From Panagrolaimus kolymaensis (Eukaryota; Nematoda; Chromadorea; Rhabditida; Panagrolaimidae), in assembly GCA_028622995.1 (NCBI GenBank), contig JAJQJQ010000014.1, positions 2,418,001 through 2,482,000 of the forward strand: a stretch of DNA of 64,000 nt, given 5' to 3'. Position numbers and translations under genes: made by a program. Positions 11,572-22,997 of this stretch are shown one piece after another (position 1 is the stretch's first letter; every line of letters begins with the position of its first letter). Below the pieces are notes generated by a model. That model made no database searches. It saw nothing but the letters and a program-made list of their open reading frames with translations, and was not told where the DNA came from.

Positions 11572-13351
11572 ATGGAAAAAATAAAAATCACTTCGATTTA
11601 TAAATTTGAAAATATTTCCATTGATGAACTTTGGTATCCAACATTTCAATATTATTCTCGATGGGTTATGGACGTCATTTTTTTACTTTCAACATTTAAG
11701 TTTATTTTCGTAATTTATGTAATAATTAAAAAATCCACTAAAGCCATGGGAATGTTTAAATACACAATCATCTGCCAAATGTCGGGAAATATGTTATTAG
11801 AAATATATTTTTTTCTATTGAATCCAATTTTTATGTTTCCTTTTCCTATGGTTTCAACTTATTCTCATTTTCCAATTCCACGTGATTGGATATATCCATT
11901 AAGTATTTTAGTGATTTTGGGTGTTATTGAATGGGCTATAACTTATGCTCTAGCATTATGTTTTAGAGTTTATGCAACTTTTAACTTTAAATTTTCTATT
12001 CCATCAAAATTTTCACTATTTTTTATTATAATTTTGGTTTCATTCGTTATAATATTGGTATGGCTAACCATAGCAAGTAAAAATATTTATGCTTCATTTT
12101 TTTTTTCGTTCAAAGATCAATATTTTATTTTTTAGTTCCACTTTATCTTACATATGAAAATCAAGATAAAGTCCAAGAAACATTTGAATATAACGTTCCA
12201 GCTTTAATTGAGCTCTACAAAATTCTACCAAATACCATTGCAGTAATTACAGAAGATTCAATAGGAATTTATGCAAATTTTTATGTTGGAGCCATTGTAT
12301 TTTGGGTAAATGTACATACAACAGCAACTTTCTCTTGTCGTCATTAAAATTTGAGCGGAAGTTTCTTTTTTTTTTTATATATAAGCACATATAAAGTATG
12401 TATGTCATGAAATATGGAATATGGAAAGAGTTAACTTTTGTCCATTCAGGATGTAAAATATTATACTGTAAATTAATTCGTTTTCGTGTCAAAACCGCTT
12501 TTATAAATTTTTATTTTTTATTTTTTTTACCATAATTTAAAATTTTAAAGCTCTAGAAATAATGACAATTTTATTATCGCTTCTTGAAAACTGGAAAACT
12601 ATAACCATCGATGAAATATATTTTCCAAACTTTGAATTTTGGATAAACATAATTTTTTCCATATCTTTTTTCTTTACTACAATAGTTTTTCCTTTATAAT
12701 TAAAGGATATTCAGTTCCTTTGATTCAAGCAGCCTTTATTGAAGATATTCCAATGTTAGCAGAATTTTTCAAGCTTCATCCAAATTCAGCTGGATATCAT
12801 CCTAAAATGATGTCAAATTTGATATATTTGCTTTTATTTACTGCATGTTTTGGAATGGTTTATGCACCTTTTTTGTTTTTCATATTTCATATTATTTTTG
12901 TTAAAAGACTAAAGCAAATGAAACAAACTTTATCGTCTGCTACTTATAAAACTCATCAAATGCTTTATCGGTAAAAAAAAACAAAAATGCATTTTTTTAA
13001 AAGTAAAATTATCTTTTCTTTTTTTTCAGGGCTTTAATGTTGCAATTATTTACGAGTATTATAAGTTTTTTTATTCCAGTAACCATTATTGTTGTGGCAT
13101 TAATATCCCAAACAAAATATGGAAGCATTTTAGCAACGTTTGGAATTTATGCTCCTGGTTTTGAGCTTTTACTTAATTCCGCGATAATGTTATATTTTAT
13201 TAAACCATATCGAATGTATATTCGTAAAAAATTTGGATGGTTTTTTAAACAAAAAGTCACTTCATCATCCTCTTCTTCGTCTGTTATAACAATAAAATCT
13301 GTGGGTGGGAGTAATAGTATGTCAGGTGTAAAATTTTCAAGCCATAAATAA
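11572..13351 (+). CDS. 7TM chemoreceptor, family 1, chimeric locus
   Basis: Joining exon 11572-12076 to 12715-12970 and 13030-13351 gives an uninterrupted 360-aa seven-TM receptor with the family layout: DELWYPTFQYYSR, KKSTKAM, EDIPMLAEFF, IKPYRMYIRK. The intron between the first two exons (12077-12714) is abnormally long and holds two relics: a second version of exon 2 (from about 12136) and the first exon of another paralogue (from about 12573). The C-terminus has a Ser run. Likely chemosensory GPCR. Whether the skipping splice is used in vivo is not known; otherwise the locus is a pseudogene. Confidence 0.65.
12136..12308 (+). pseudogene. Relic duplicate of receptor exon 2
   Basis: After a TTTTTTAG acceptor the sequence reads IPLYLTYENQDKVQETFEYN and on through VPALIELYKILP to FYVGAIVFW. 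This matches exon 2 of the family-1 receptors and is in the same splice phase as the later exon at 12715. It breaks off inside TM6, before the loop and donor found in the paralogues, so it cannot complete a receptor. Confidence 0.65.
12573..12700 (+). pseudogene. Relic first exon of a family-1 receptor
   Basis: An ATG opens a frame reading MTILLSLLENWKTITIDEIY, then a TM1-like stretch that stops. It corresponds to the N-terminus of the family-1 receptors, but TM2-TM5 are missing. The following sequence is the end of an intron leading to the exon at 12715. An internal deletion in a tandem copy explains it. Confidence 0.6.
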
Positions 13352-14145
13352 TAATAATAGAAAATTTGAATGTAAATTTGGCAATAGTTTTTAATCCTGT
13401 TATTTATGCGTAAAAATTTGTGTTAATTTTATTTAAAAATAAAGATATTTATTTTGTCTTGATCTTAATTAAGAAAAAAAAATATTCATAAATTAATCAA
13501 GTATTAAAAACCAGAAATAAAACATTAAAAAGAAGAAAAAAAAGACTATCAAAAAAGTTAATCTTTATCTCTTTTTTCTTTGATCGACATACCTATGTTT
13601 CTCATTCAGCAAGTGCATGTGTCCTTCCTTCGAAGAAAGAATCAATAAAAAAAGATAGGAAAGATAGAAATTTGCATATTTTCTCGACGACGTTTTCTTT
13701 TTTTAGTTTTTGAAAGAACAGAAACAAAAATTTTGTTCTCCATTTCAAAAAAAGAAAAAAAATGAGGAAATTATTCCATAAATTTTTTTGACAAAGGCTC
13801 TAAAAATCACAACCATCAATTACTCCCACTTTAGTCTCACTTACCTATTCCCAAATTCCATAACATTTATTTTTTTTGTTCTGCACTATTTTATTTGTCC
13901 TTCAAAAAAAAAACTCTTCCAAAAAATTTGCACTCACATGTTTTTATTCCTGTTTTTTTCTTTTTCTTCTTTAAGAGTTTTGTTTTTTTTTATTTGACGA
14001 ATGCGCATTTATGAATCATGGATTTTGTTAATATTATTCATGTAATTGCTACAAATTGAATATAAAACTTGCACCTTTGTTTGTAACTCATTCATCTTTT
14101 TTATTTGCACTTTTTCAGTTTTTGATTGCTTTGAAAAGAAAAAAA
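13352..14145. other. Intergenic region, no gene seen
   Basis: Low-complexity AT-rich sequence with poly-A and poly-T runs; no coding or RNA feature supported. Confidence 0.55.
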
Positions 14146-15318
14146 ATGAAGTCTTTTTTAGTATTTATTTCTTTGATTTTTATTTATTTCCAAAGTGTTA
14201 ATGCTAAAAATGTGAGATTTTAACTCAAATTTCTATATTATTATTTTTTTCAAAAAATATTTTTTTTCAGTTTAATAACTCAAAACACAATTTTGGTCGC
14301 TCAAAAAGACAACAAATATTCGTAAGTTTTATTCAAAGCTTTTTTTTAGAATTATTGCGACTCGAAAAATTTATTTTTCATAAACATTTTCTCTTTGATT
14401 TTTTTGTTTGTTTGTAGGGTCCTGGCAGTGGAGGAACAAATTGTCCAATTGGTATGATAGTTATTAATGGACAAGTTACATATTCATTTAGTGATCCATT
14501 GGGACAATATCCAACTGGAACTATAGCTTCAGCATTTTGTAATCCAGGATATTTTTTTGCTGGAACCAACTCTCCTGAAGCTATATGTCAAAATGGACAA
14601 TGGTTTCCACCAAGTTTAGGTCCATGCAACCCTTTGGGACCAGGTGTTGGGGCCATTCCTCCACCAAATACTGGAGTATGTGGAAGGATTCCACTTCCAA
14701 TAAATGGACAAATCCAATATTCCATGAGAGAAATAAATTTAAGTCAATATTTACCTGGAACTGAAGCCATTTTATATTGCTCAATTGGTGGAATAAGTGG
14801 AAGTGAAATAACTCGATGTCATCGAAATGGTGTATGGCAACCTCCTCTTGGATCATGTGTAGGAACAGGTAAAAGATTTAAAAAACAAATATTCCAGGCA
14901 AATGACAAAAAAATTATTTTATCGTTTACGCAAAATATTTAAAAATTTTGCTGATTTTTTTTTCGAATTTTTAAATTCCTGAAAAAAATTAATAACCCCA
15001 AAATTTGTTACAGGCGTTGGCGGTTTTGGTGGAGGAGGGAGTGGCCCTATTGGCGGTATTGGTATTGGTCGACCAGGAATTATAGGAATAAATAATGGTG
15101 GTGAATGCTTTGGTGGCCCTTTAACTCCCCTCAATGGTCAACTTAGATATTCCACTGGTTCCATATTTGGTCCATGGCCCCCTGGAGCTATAGCTATGCT
15201 AAATTGTAATCCTGGTTATATTCCCACTGGGCCAATTGAAAGTATATGTATTAATGGACAATTTAATCCCCTTGGTCAATGCATTGGAAGTAGAGGAATT
15301 TTTGTTGGCAAAAAATAA
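14146..15318 (+). CDS. Secreted protein with three sushi (CCP) domains
   Basis: Four exons in phase (14146-14211, 14271-14321, 14418-14868, 15014-15318) give 290 aa. The first exon is a signal peptide (MKSFLVFISLIFIYFQSVNA). A dibasic furin-type site (GRSKRQQ) follows, then three modules each with four Cys in the sushi order (C...C...C...NGxW/F...C), separated by Gly/Pro-rich linkers. Typical anchors are FCNPGY, NGQWFPP, NGVWQPP and LNCNPGY. Sushi domains mediate extracellular protein binding; a cuticle, matrix or immune role is possible. Modules lack the usual W in repeat 3 (NGQFNP). Function beyond binding is not inferable. Confidence 0.8.
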
Positions 15319-15612
15319 TAAACATTTATCTTTTTTTGCTTTAAAGATTTTTTTAAAAATAAATATTTTATGTCATTTTTAATATAATTTTTTAAATATT
15401 CTACATTTACTTTATTTTTAACAGTTTATGTGCAATTTAAATAAAAGCACTAAAAAAACTTTTTCTTAAATAATAGAATGTCTTGTTAAAATCAATTATT
15501 GATTTTATAGAAAAAATGAAAGCAAAAAAGTTTGATAACAACTTTTTTATCATCAATTTAACTTTCTTTCTTTATTTATACCTTTTTTCTTTTTTATTTT
15601 GTAGTCACTGAA

Positions 15613-16702
15613 ATGACTTCCCACGTCGGGATTTACCCATCTAAAGGTGAGGTTGCAGTATATAATGGAATTATTAGTAAATTTAAAGTTATTTGTGGTA
15701 TTTTCTATTTGTTTAAAAATATTTTTTAACTTACAATGCTTTTACAGTGGATCGTTTTGAAACTACAAAAGTGGATTTAATGTTTGATGAACTTAGATCA
15801 AAAATTCAAGGGAGTTTTGGTTGCCTTTGCATTTATTTACAATATTATTATAATAACGTAATCCGTAAAGCAATGATCGATAAAGCAAAAGAAATTGGAT
15901 TTTGCCAAATACACATTTTAGATATATTATCTTGTTTATATATGGATATTATTTTATCAACAAAACATAAACCGAAAAATGAAGAGCTGTTTTTGATATT
16001 TATGCTTAAAGAAATTTATATTTGGAAAATAATTAATTTTAGAGCTGAATTAGTAAAACTGATTTCATACGTTTCTCTTCATACAGAAGAAGATGTTTTG
16101 AAGATTAAATCTATAACCCAGGATCCAAATATTATAATCTACGAAAAAGCATGGGATATTGATTTAGAATTTATCAATCATATTTTCCCGAGATGTAAAA
16201 CAATTTTAAATGATAACAGACTAAAATCAAGCTTTGCTGAATTAGCTTTAATAAAAGCGCGAACCATGGCTAACGACCCCGTGTTTCTTGGATATGATGT
16301 GAATGCAATGCTTGATAACCTCGTAACTTTTTGCATTGGTGAAGAACAAATAGAATTTAAATTTGGTAAAACATTGCCATTTGAAATGGAAATATCCCGT
16401 TATATTCCCCTTTTTTCAAAAGATAGCTTATGGGTAAATTATGACATAAATATTTCTAATAATTTATTATTTAGATTCGAGCATTTATTTATGAAGATAC
16501 AAATATTTTTGAAGATAATAATCGCATGTCCTGGGAGGATTTTACCCATAATGATCCTAATTTTATGCTGAAAATAGATGAGAACAGAATTTTTTCTGTA
16601 AATTATACATTTACATCGACAAAGATCGGTTGGAATGATCTGAACATTCAAAAATACGTAATTTTTTTTATTAGAACGCTTTTATATACAAATAAGCTTT
16701 AG
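15613..16702 (+). CDS. Diverged or decayed HSP70-like protein
   Basis: Exons 15613-15646, 15748-16433 and 16475-16702 join in phase (315 aa). The frame aligns by eye with HSP70 from the middle of the ATPase domain: YYNNVIRKAMIDKAKEIGF resembles the YFN..R.A...A...AG segment, and IRAFIYED resembles the start of the beta substrate-binding domain. The N-terminal phosphate loop, the EPTAAA segment and the DLGGGT motif are absent or unrecognisable. It is therefore not an ATPase; it could be a pseudo-chaperone or a decaying paralogue of the gene 50 bp downstream. The last residues (KYVIFFIRTLL) may be intron read-through. Confidence 0.5.
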
Positions 16703-16753
16703 ACTTTATATAACATTCCAGAAAAAAGCAAGGTTGCAAATATTAATTTTGAA

Positions 16754-17965
16754 ATGGTAGGAATTGACTTTGGAATGTCGCAGTGTTGCGCTGCTATTTA
16801 CCGTCAAAATGGAATTGAAACTGTGGCATTAGGCAATACAGGGGAAAGACAACTGCCTTCTTTTGTTGCTTTCGATGAAAAAAATCCAAAATGTGGAAAA
16901 GAAGTTATGCGAAGGCTTGAAAATTATTCAAAATATACTGTTTTTGATTTAAAACGGATAATTGGAAAAAGGTTTTATCACATTCAAATTAATGAAAACT
17001 GGCCTTTTAAACTAATTTACTCTCATGGTGAAGCTATGATAGAAGTTCATGGGAACGATAAAGTCATAAATTTGCGCCCAGAGGATGTTGCCGCCATACT
17101 TTTAAAGCAAATAAAAAACAAAAGTGAAGAGTTTCAAGGAAAAGAAATAGTTGAAACAGTTATAACAGTTCCTGTTATGTTCAACGAAAAACAAAAACAA
17201 GCGACACGGGTTGCTGCAGAACTTGCCGGGTTTAAAACTGTTCATCTTTTAGCAGAGCCTATTGCTGGTGCTATAGCATATTTTAATGATCGACCCATTC
17301 CACCACAGTTTACCGTACTGTTATTTGATATGGGCGGAGGAACATTAGATTTGTGTATTTTTAAAATAACAAATCAAAAGATCAATGTAATAAATATTGG
17401 AGGAAACCAAAATTTAGGAAGGCGAGATTTTGATAACATTTTATTTGACCATTTTGCTTTCCAACTTCTTACTCATTACCAAGTAGATGTTTTTGAAAAA
17501 GAAAGATCAAAATATAAATTACTGGGACAGTGTATAGATATCAAAGAGAATTTATCTACACAAAATGAACACATGTAAGTTTTTGCTCAATTAGGCGATA
17601 AAACTAAACACTTATCTACCTCATTTTTAAGATTAAACGTTAGCGAGTTTAAACCAAGTTCGGAAGACTTTTTAACAATTAAGAGGACAGATTTTGAAAA
17701 ATTAGCAGAAAATTTATTAAAAAAAATGGAAAATAGCATTATTGAATGTCTTGCTGGTGCTAATTTTATTTCAAGCGATATTCATAAGGTTCTGCTTGTT
17801 GGAGGTGGGAGCCAGATGCCTATGATAAAGCGCTTACTACAAGAAATGTTTTCTGATGCCGAACATTTAAGTCATAAAAACCCCGATGAGTTAGTAGCGA
17901 AAGGAGCTGCATATTATGCTTATTGCTTAAAAACTCAAAAAGAAAAGAATTGCTCTATAATGTAA
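16754..17965 (+). CDS. HSP70-like ATPase domain protein with CaaX end
   Basis: Exons 16754-17574 and 17632-17965 join in phase to 384 aa, the length of an HSP70 nucleotide-binding domain alone. Motifs: VGIDFGMSQCC (phosphate 1), EPIAGAIAYF, FDMGGGTLDLC (phosphate 2), and LLVGGGSQMP (adenosine) before AAYYAY. The substrate-binding domain is missing; the protein stops in KTQKEKNCSIM. The last four residues, CSIM, form a CaaX box after a Lys-rich stretch, so farnesylation and membrane anchoring are predicted. HSPA13/STCH is another ATPase-only HSP70 but has no such end. Not a general refolding chaperone; role unknown. An alternative model would splice the preceding HSP70-like gene into it. Confidence 0.82.
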
Positions 17966-17999
17966 AACGATGGTACCTTTTTGGAGATCATTTAATAAC

Positions 18000-18508
18000 A
18001 TACTGTACTGAAAAATAAATACTCTAAAACCTCTTTTTCAAATAACAATTTTGCATCTTTTTTCTAAAGTTTTAACATCGATGTGTCCATCTCTTATATT
18101 TTCTCTTTACTTCAAAGTTTACCCAAACTTTAATAAAGTAAGTCGAATAAAAAGAGCTAAGTACATATAATTACACAATATTACCCAATATTTTATTTTT
18201 ACACCCATTATTTTCGTATTTTGCACGGTTTTTTTCAACTTAACCAACTGCAACAATTGAAAAAAAAAGACCAAACACATTTTATTTTTTTGTATCTCTC
18301 TCAAATAATGTGTCTTTTTTGTGTCTCCAAACACAAAAACAAGACAAAAACATTCATTTGTGTAGTTGGATTTGAGACTAGACAGACAAACTAATTGATT
18401 TAGACAACCATAGACAATGAAAAAAGAACGATATAAAAGTGAAAGTTTTTGTTTGATTTTTTAAAACTTTTATGTTTGTAAATTTTTATTTAACTTTGAA
18501 CCGAAAAA
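18000..18508. other. Intergenic region, no gene seen
   Basis: Spacer between the HSP70-like gene and the esterase; short poly-T tracts and repeated 'gacaaac' words only. Confidence 0.5.
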
Positions 18509-21500
18509 ATGCGAACAATCTTCAATAAATTTTTATTGATATTTTTTTTATTTGTAAATTTAGTTGATTCTAATAATAATTTTCCTGAGCCTATTGTTTC
18601 AACAGAATATGGAGAAATTGAAGGATTAACATATGAAACTCCGAAAGGTTTTAGAGCTGAAATATTCCTTGGCATTCCCTTCGCTCAACCACCAATCAAT
18701 GATCTTAGATTTGAAGTGAGTTGTTTTTTTTAAAAAAATTTGTTTTCATTGATTCTTTAAAATTCTTAATTATACTATTTGGCTTTTAATTCTATGGAAA
18801 AAAAAAAGTTCGGCTTTTCTCATTTTTTTATGGTTTGAAAGTGTATGAATATTTTGCACAGAAAGTTTGAAAATTTTTGGCTTTTTTTAAATGTAAAATT
18901 GATTTAGGGCGTTAGATCGACAAATTTTTGGCTCAATTAAATGTTAAGAAAATCTCTTTCAAAAATAAATTAACCAAAATGTCCATTTTTAATTTACTTG
19001 AAAAAGATTAACAAATATTTTTTGTTTTTATTTTCAGAAACCCATTCCTCCAAGATCATGGACTTCCCCATTAAAAGCTTAAGCATTTGGCTCTAAATGT
19101 CCCACAGTCTATATTTATTTGGCACCAAATGCATCAGAAGATTGCTTGACACTAAACATATTGAAACCTGAAGCTCCATCGGACGACAAAAATGGCTACC
19201 TTGTTATGGTTTACATTCATGGTGGAGGATTTATTGTTGGTTCATCCGCTGATTTTCCATATCAAGAAGTTACTGAAAGACTTGTTTCTCGAGGAATTAT
19301 TTTAGTTACAATTAATTATCGATTAGGGCCATTTGGATTTTTTTCTACTGGTGATTCCAATGCCTTAGGGAATTATGGACTTTGGGATCAAGTTCAGGCC
19401 TTAAAATTTATTCAAAAAACCATCGCTGCTTTTAATGGAAATCCAAAAGCTGTAACAATTTTTGGACAATCTGCTGGTGGAGCCAGTGTTTCATGGCTAA
19501 CTATTTCTCCCACCACCAAAGATTTATTCAGCAAAGCTATAATTATGAGTGGTTCAGCTTCAGCTCCTTGGGCCAGCGCGGAAGAAAATTTGATTGAAAA
19601 CAGTAAAAAATTGATTGAAGCCACAAATTGTTCTCAAGATAAAAATCCAATAAAATGTCTCAAAACCAAATCAACCACTGAACTTCTTGAAGCTACTTCA
19701 AGTTTCGTCCAAATGGGTATTAAAGCAGACGAAGTAAACTTTGGTTATTTCTACCCAAGATTCGATAATGATTTCGTTAAAGCTACACATATGGAAGAAG
19801 CAATCGCAAAAGCTCCAAAAAAACCTAATTTAATGGGTGTAACCAGCCAAGAACATATCACTTTTGGTAAGCTCTTTATTTATTTTTGTCTTTCATATAC
19901 TTTTTTTTGGAACATTTTGGTTCAAATACCTAAATTGTTTGGGGGCAAATTCCTATCATCTAATTGATGAAATTAAAAATTTAAAAATTTTTTTATTTCA
20001 GCGAAAAATAATTTTTAAAAAAATAAGCCACTTTTTGACATAAAAAAAATAAATTTCATTTCATAAACACTTTTAAATTTTACAATTTCATCGATGCTCT
20101 AAACAAATTTTTTTTAGCTTTTGAAGGTACATTCGGTGATTCAAAGGCGAAATTAATACCAGTTTCAAAAGTAAAAGCGTGGAATTTCACTCGAGACGAT
20201 TATGCTGAAATTGTTTATGAAATTATTGCAACAGAAAAAGTTTATGGAACCAAAGCTCAAGAAGCTGCAAACAAAATAATAGAATTTTATGAAACTCAAA
20301 TTAAATTATATACTAGAAATTCTTATTTGCAAATTTATATTCAAATTTTTTCTGATATAAATTTTAATATTCCACAAATGCGTGAAGCTCTTCAAAAAGC
20401 TGCCAATGGGCATGAAACATATTTTTATGTTTATGATTATGTTCCAGATGTTTTGATTAATGAATTACTTGAATTTGCTGGACACGGAACAGAATTTATG
20501 AATATTTTTGGTTCACTTGAAGGCATGCCATTTCCAACCATTCCATGGGAGGATAAAGCTGTGGCAAAAGTAATGAAAAGTTTTATTGATTTATTTGTGA
20601 ATTTTGCTAAAACTGGGTATGTTTTTTTTTCTTTTAAAACGTACTATTTAAATGAAAGGCTTTTTTTTAAATTTTTTTATTTTCCGTCATAATATAGACT
20701 AAAGATGCCATTCATGGTAAAAAGTTTTATTTGTTGCGTAAAATTAATCTATTTTCTTTTTTCCGAAACTTTTTCCTTGTTATTTTAAGTTCAAACACTA
20801 TTTCATTCTAAGAATTTGTAGAAGAAAAATTTAAAAAAATCTTGAATTAATATTTAAAAAAAAGAAAAAACAAGCGAAAGACACTTTAACATTCGCAAAA
20901 AAAAACTGCTCTCTAACACAAAAAAAAAATACGTATTTCTTTCAAAAATATTTTTTATCTTTATTGCTTTAAGCGCCTTTTTCCAAAGCAAAAGGTCGAA
21001 CATTTTTATTACAACGGACGATTTCTTTTTTTTAATGTTTCTCATCCAAGATCAATACATGCTCCAAATGGCAAAAAAGTTTTTTGGCTATTTTTTTTTT
21101 AATTTTACTCTTTTGCTTCAATTATATAAGATGCACATATTTAAAAAGTTCTGTACCCCCTTCAAAATTTGGGCATTTTGCAAAAAACGTCTCTTTTGCC
21201 ATTTTTTACAATGGAAAAAAATGGCAAATGAGGAATTTTGCACAGAACTAAATGATTTTAGCACAATGCTAAAACTTTTTAAATATGCGCGTCTTATATG
21301 CTTTAATTTTTTTTATTTTTCGCTAAAGAGGGCTGATGTTAAAGATTCAGGGAATATTTTATTGGTCGATTCATTGCCATCTTCCAGTTAGTATTTTATA
21401 ATTTCATTGTTTTTTTTCTTTTTAATTTTAAAAATTTAAAAAAAAACTTAAATAATTACATTCATTGGGCATGAAAAAAATAGGCTACATACGCTTTGCA

Positions 21501-22042
21501 TTTTTTTTATATTTTAGCAATCCAACTTTATTTGATTTTGCTTTAGGTAAAAAACTTTAAAAAAAAACTAAAAAAAAAAATGAATGAAATATTCAAAGAA
21601 AAATTAAATATATTTTTTTCATCAACCGAGAAAATATTGATTGAAAAAAAAATTGCTAAGCACTTTGGTTGCTTTTGTGGAAAGCTTCTTTTTTTTGTTT
21701 GAAAAAAACAAAAACATTACATTACACTATTTTTTTTTCATTTTCACTAAAGCCAACGTTTGGTAAACATGGTCTAAAAAAGCTTCGGCGTTTTTTTCAA
21801 ATGGATGCAAAAAATGGATTAAACTAAATATATTATGTTTGTGAATTTTTAGTGTTCCATCCAGTGACAATTTATCAGCGGTTAAAGTCACCACCAAATT
21901 GCCATATTTCAACATCAATGCTGAAAATACTCTTGGAGATAATCTTTGGGCAGACAGGCTCCAATTTTGGAATCAAATGGCAAAAGAATTTGGTTTTGAT
22001 TGGCCTGAATATCGAAAAATTGTTTCTCATGATGAATTGTAA
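18509..22042 (+). pseudogene. Type-B carboxylesterase with in-frame stop
   Basis: Exons 18509-18715, 19038-19866, 20118-20616 and 21853-22042 join in phase, 575 codons. Features: signal peptide, oxyanion motif HGGGF, nucleophile elbow FGQSAGG (about residue 211), GVTSQE around the acid, and the catalytic His in AGHGTEF (about 466). The C-terminus ends FWNQMAKEFGF. It would be a secreted or membrane-associated serine esterase of the cholinesterase/juvenile-hormone-esterase superfamily. A TAA at 19080-19082 interrupts exon 2 just before the conserved AFGSKCP segment. Everything else is intact, so this is a very young pseudogene, a null allele, or an assembly error. Confidence 0.82.
21122..21300. 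mobile_element. MITE in the esterase intron
   Basis: A left arm starting near 21124 (ATATAAGATGCACATATTTA then AAAAGTT) is repeated in inverted orientation at about 21273-21299 with two mismatches over 27 bp. The enclosed 120 bp holds no coding capacity. Exact ends and target-site duplication are unclear. It lies within the 1.2-kb last intron of the esterase. Confidence 0.5.
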
Positions 22043-22997
22043 ATCCATAGTTTGATTTCATTTTCCATAATGATTTGAAACGCGTCTTTTATTTTTTTGT
22101 TTTTAGCATTTTTATTTATTATAGATTTTGATATGAATTTTTAAAGAAATAAATTAAGTTGGCCCAGTTTTTTCTATTTAATTAGAATTTTTGAAAAGGG
22201 AAGTAAAAATTTTTTTGTTATACAATTAAGTAATAAATTAACGTCTACTACAACAAGCGCAAATTAAATTTTTAATTAAAACTGTCAAAAAAAAATTTGC
22301 TTTTCATTATTCATAAATTTTGGGTGTTTTCTTTATGGGTTTCATCTTTTCTTTGACTTTCATTAGACTAAATAAAAAATGACGAATGAAGTATGGTTTA
22401 TTTGTGTTTTCTATATTTTATTATTTTGGTTATTATTATTTTATGGTTTATCTTTATGTTTTACCAGACATTGTTATCATGTCTCTCAATAACGGTTTTT
22501 AAAAATAACATAAATTTGGGTCAAAATTTCTATTCCAAAGAAATGTGAAAAAAAGGAATTTAAAGCTTGATAATATGATGTTTGCCTTATTTCATTCATA
22601 ACATTTTATGCAAAAAAAAGTAGTAAAATAGAATTTTATCTAAGTTTAATTTTTTTTCTTATTCAAGAAAGCACACCACTGAAAAGAATAATAACATGAT
22701 CATTGTACCTTGAAAAATAAGTTCCACCTGTTTTAAAATATAATAAGGAGAAAAAAAGCTAATTTCGTTATTTTGCTAATTTTTTTCTTCAAAAAATTTG
22801 ATATTTTTTTGGTGCCAAAATTAATTTAATTTTTGTTACATTTTTAGTCTATGTTTTTACGTTCTTTGAAAAGTTGACTTTTAATTTTTGGAGAACCATC
22901 ATTTTTTTAAAAATATTTATATTTTTCCTTTTATAAATCAAGGCATAAAAAATAATTTTTTTTACTTTTTTTTGTTGCACTAAAATTGTTTTGAGTT
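22043..22997. other. Intergenic region, no gene seen
   Basis: AT-rich; no supported feature. Probably contains the promoter of the downstream receptor. Confidence 0.5.

Noticed and set aside
21035..21391. 118-residue frame in the esterase intron
   Set aside because: Spans the inverted-repeat MITE; Phe/Lys-rich composition of AT-rich DNA, no homologue recognised.
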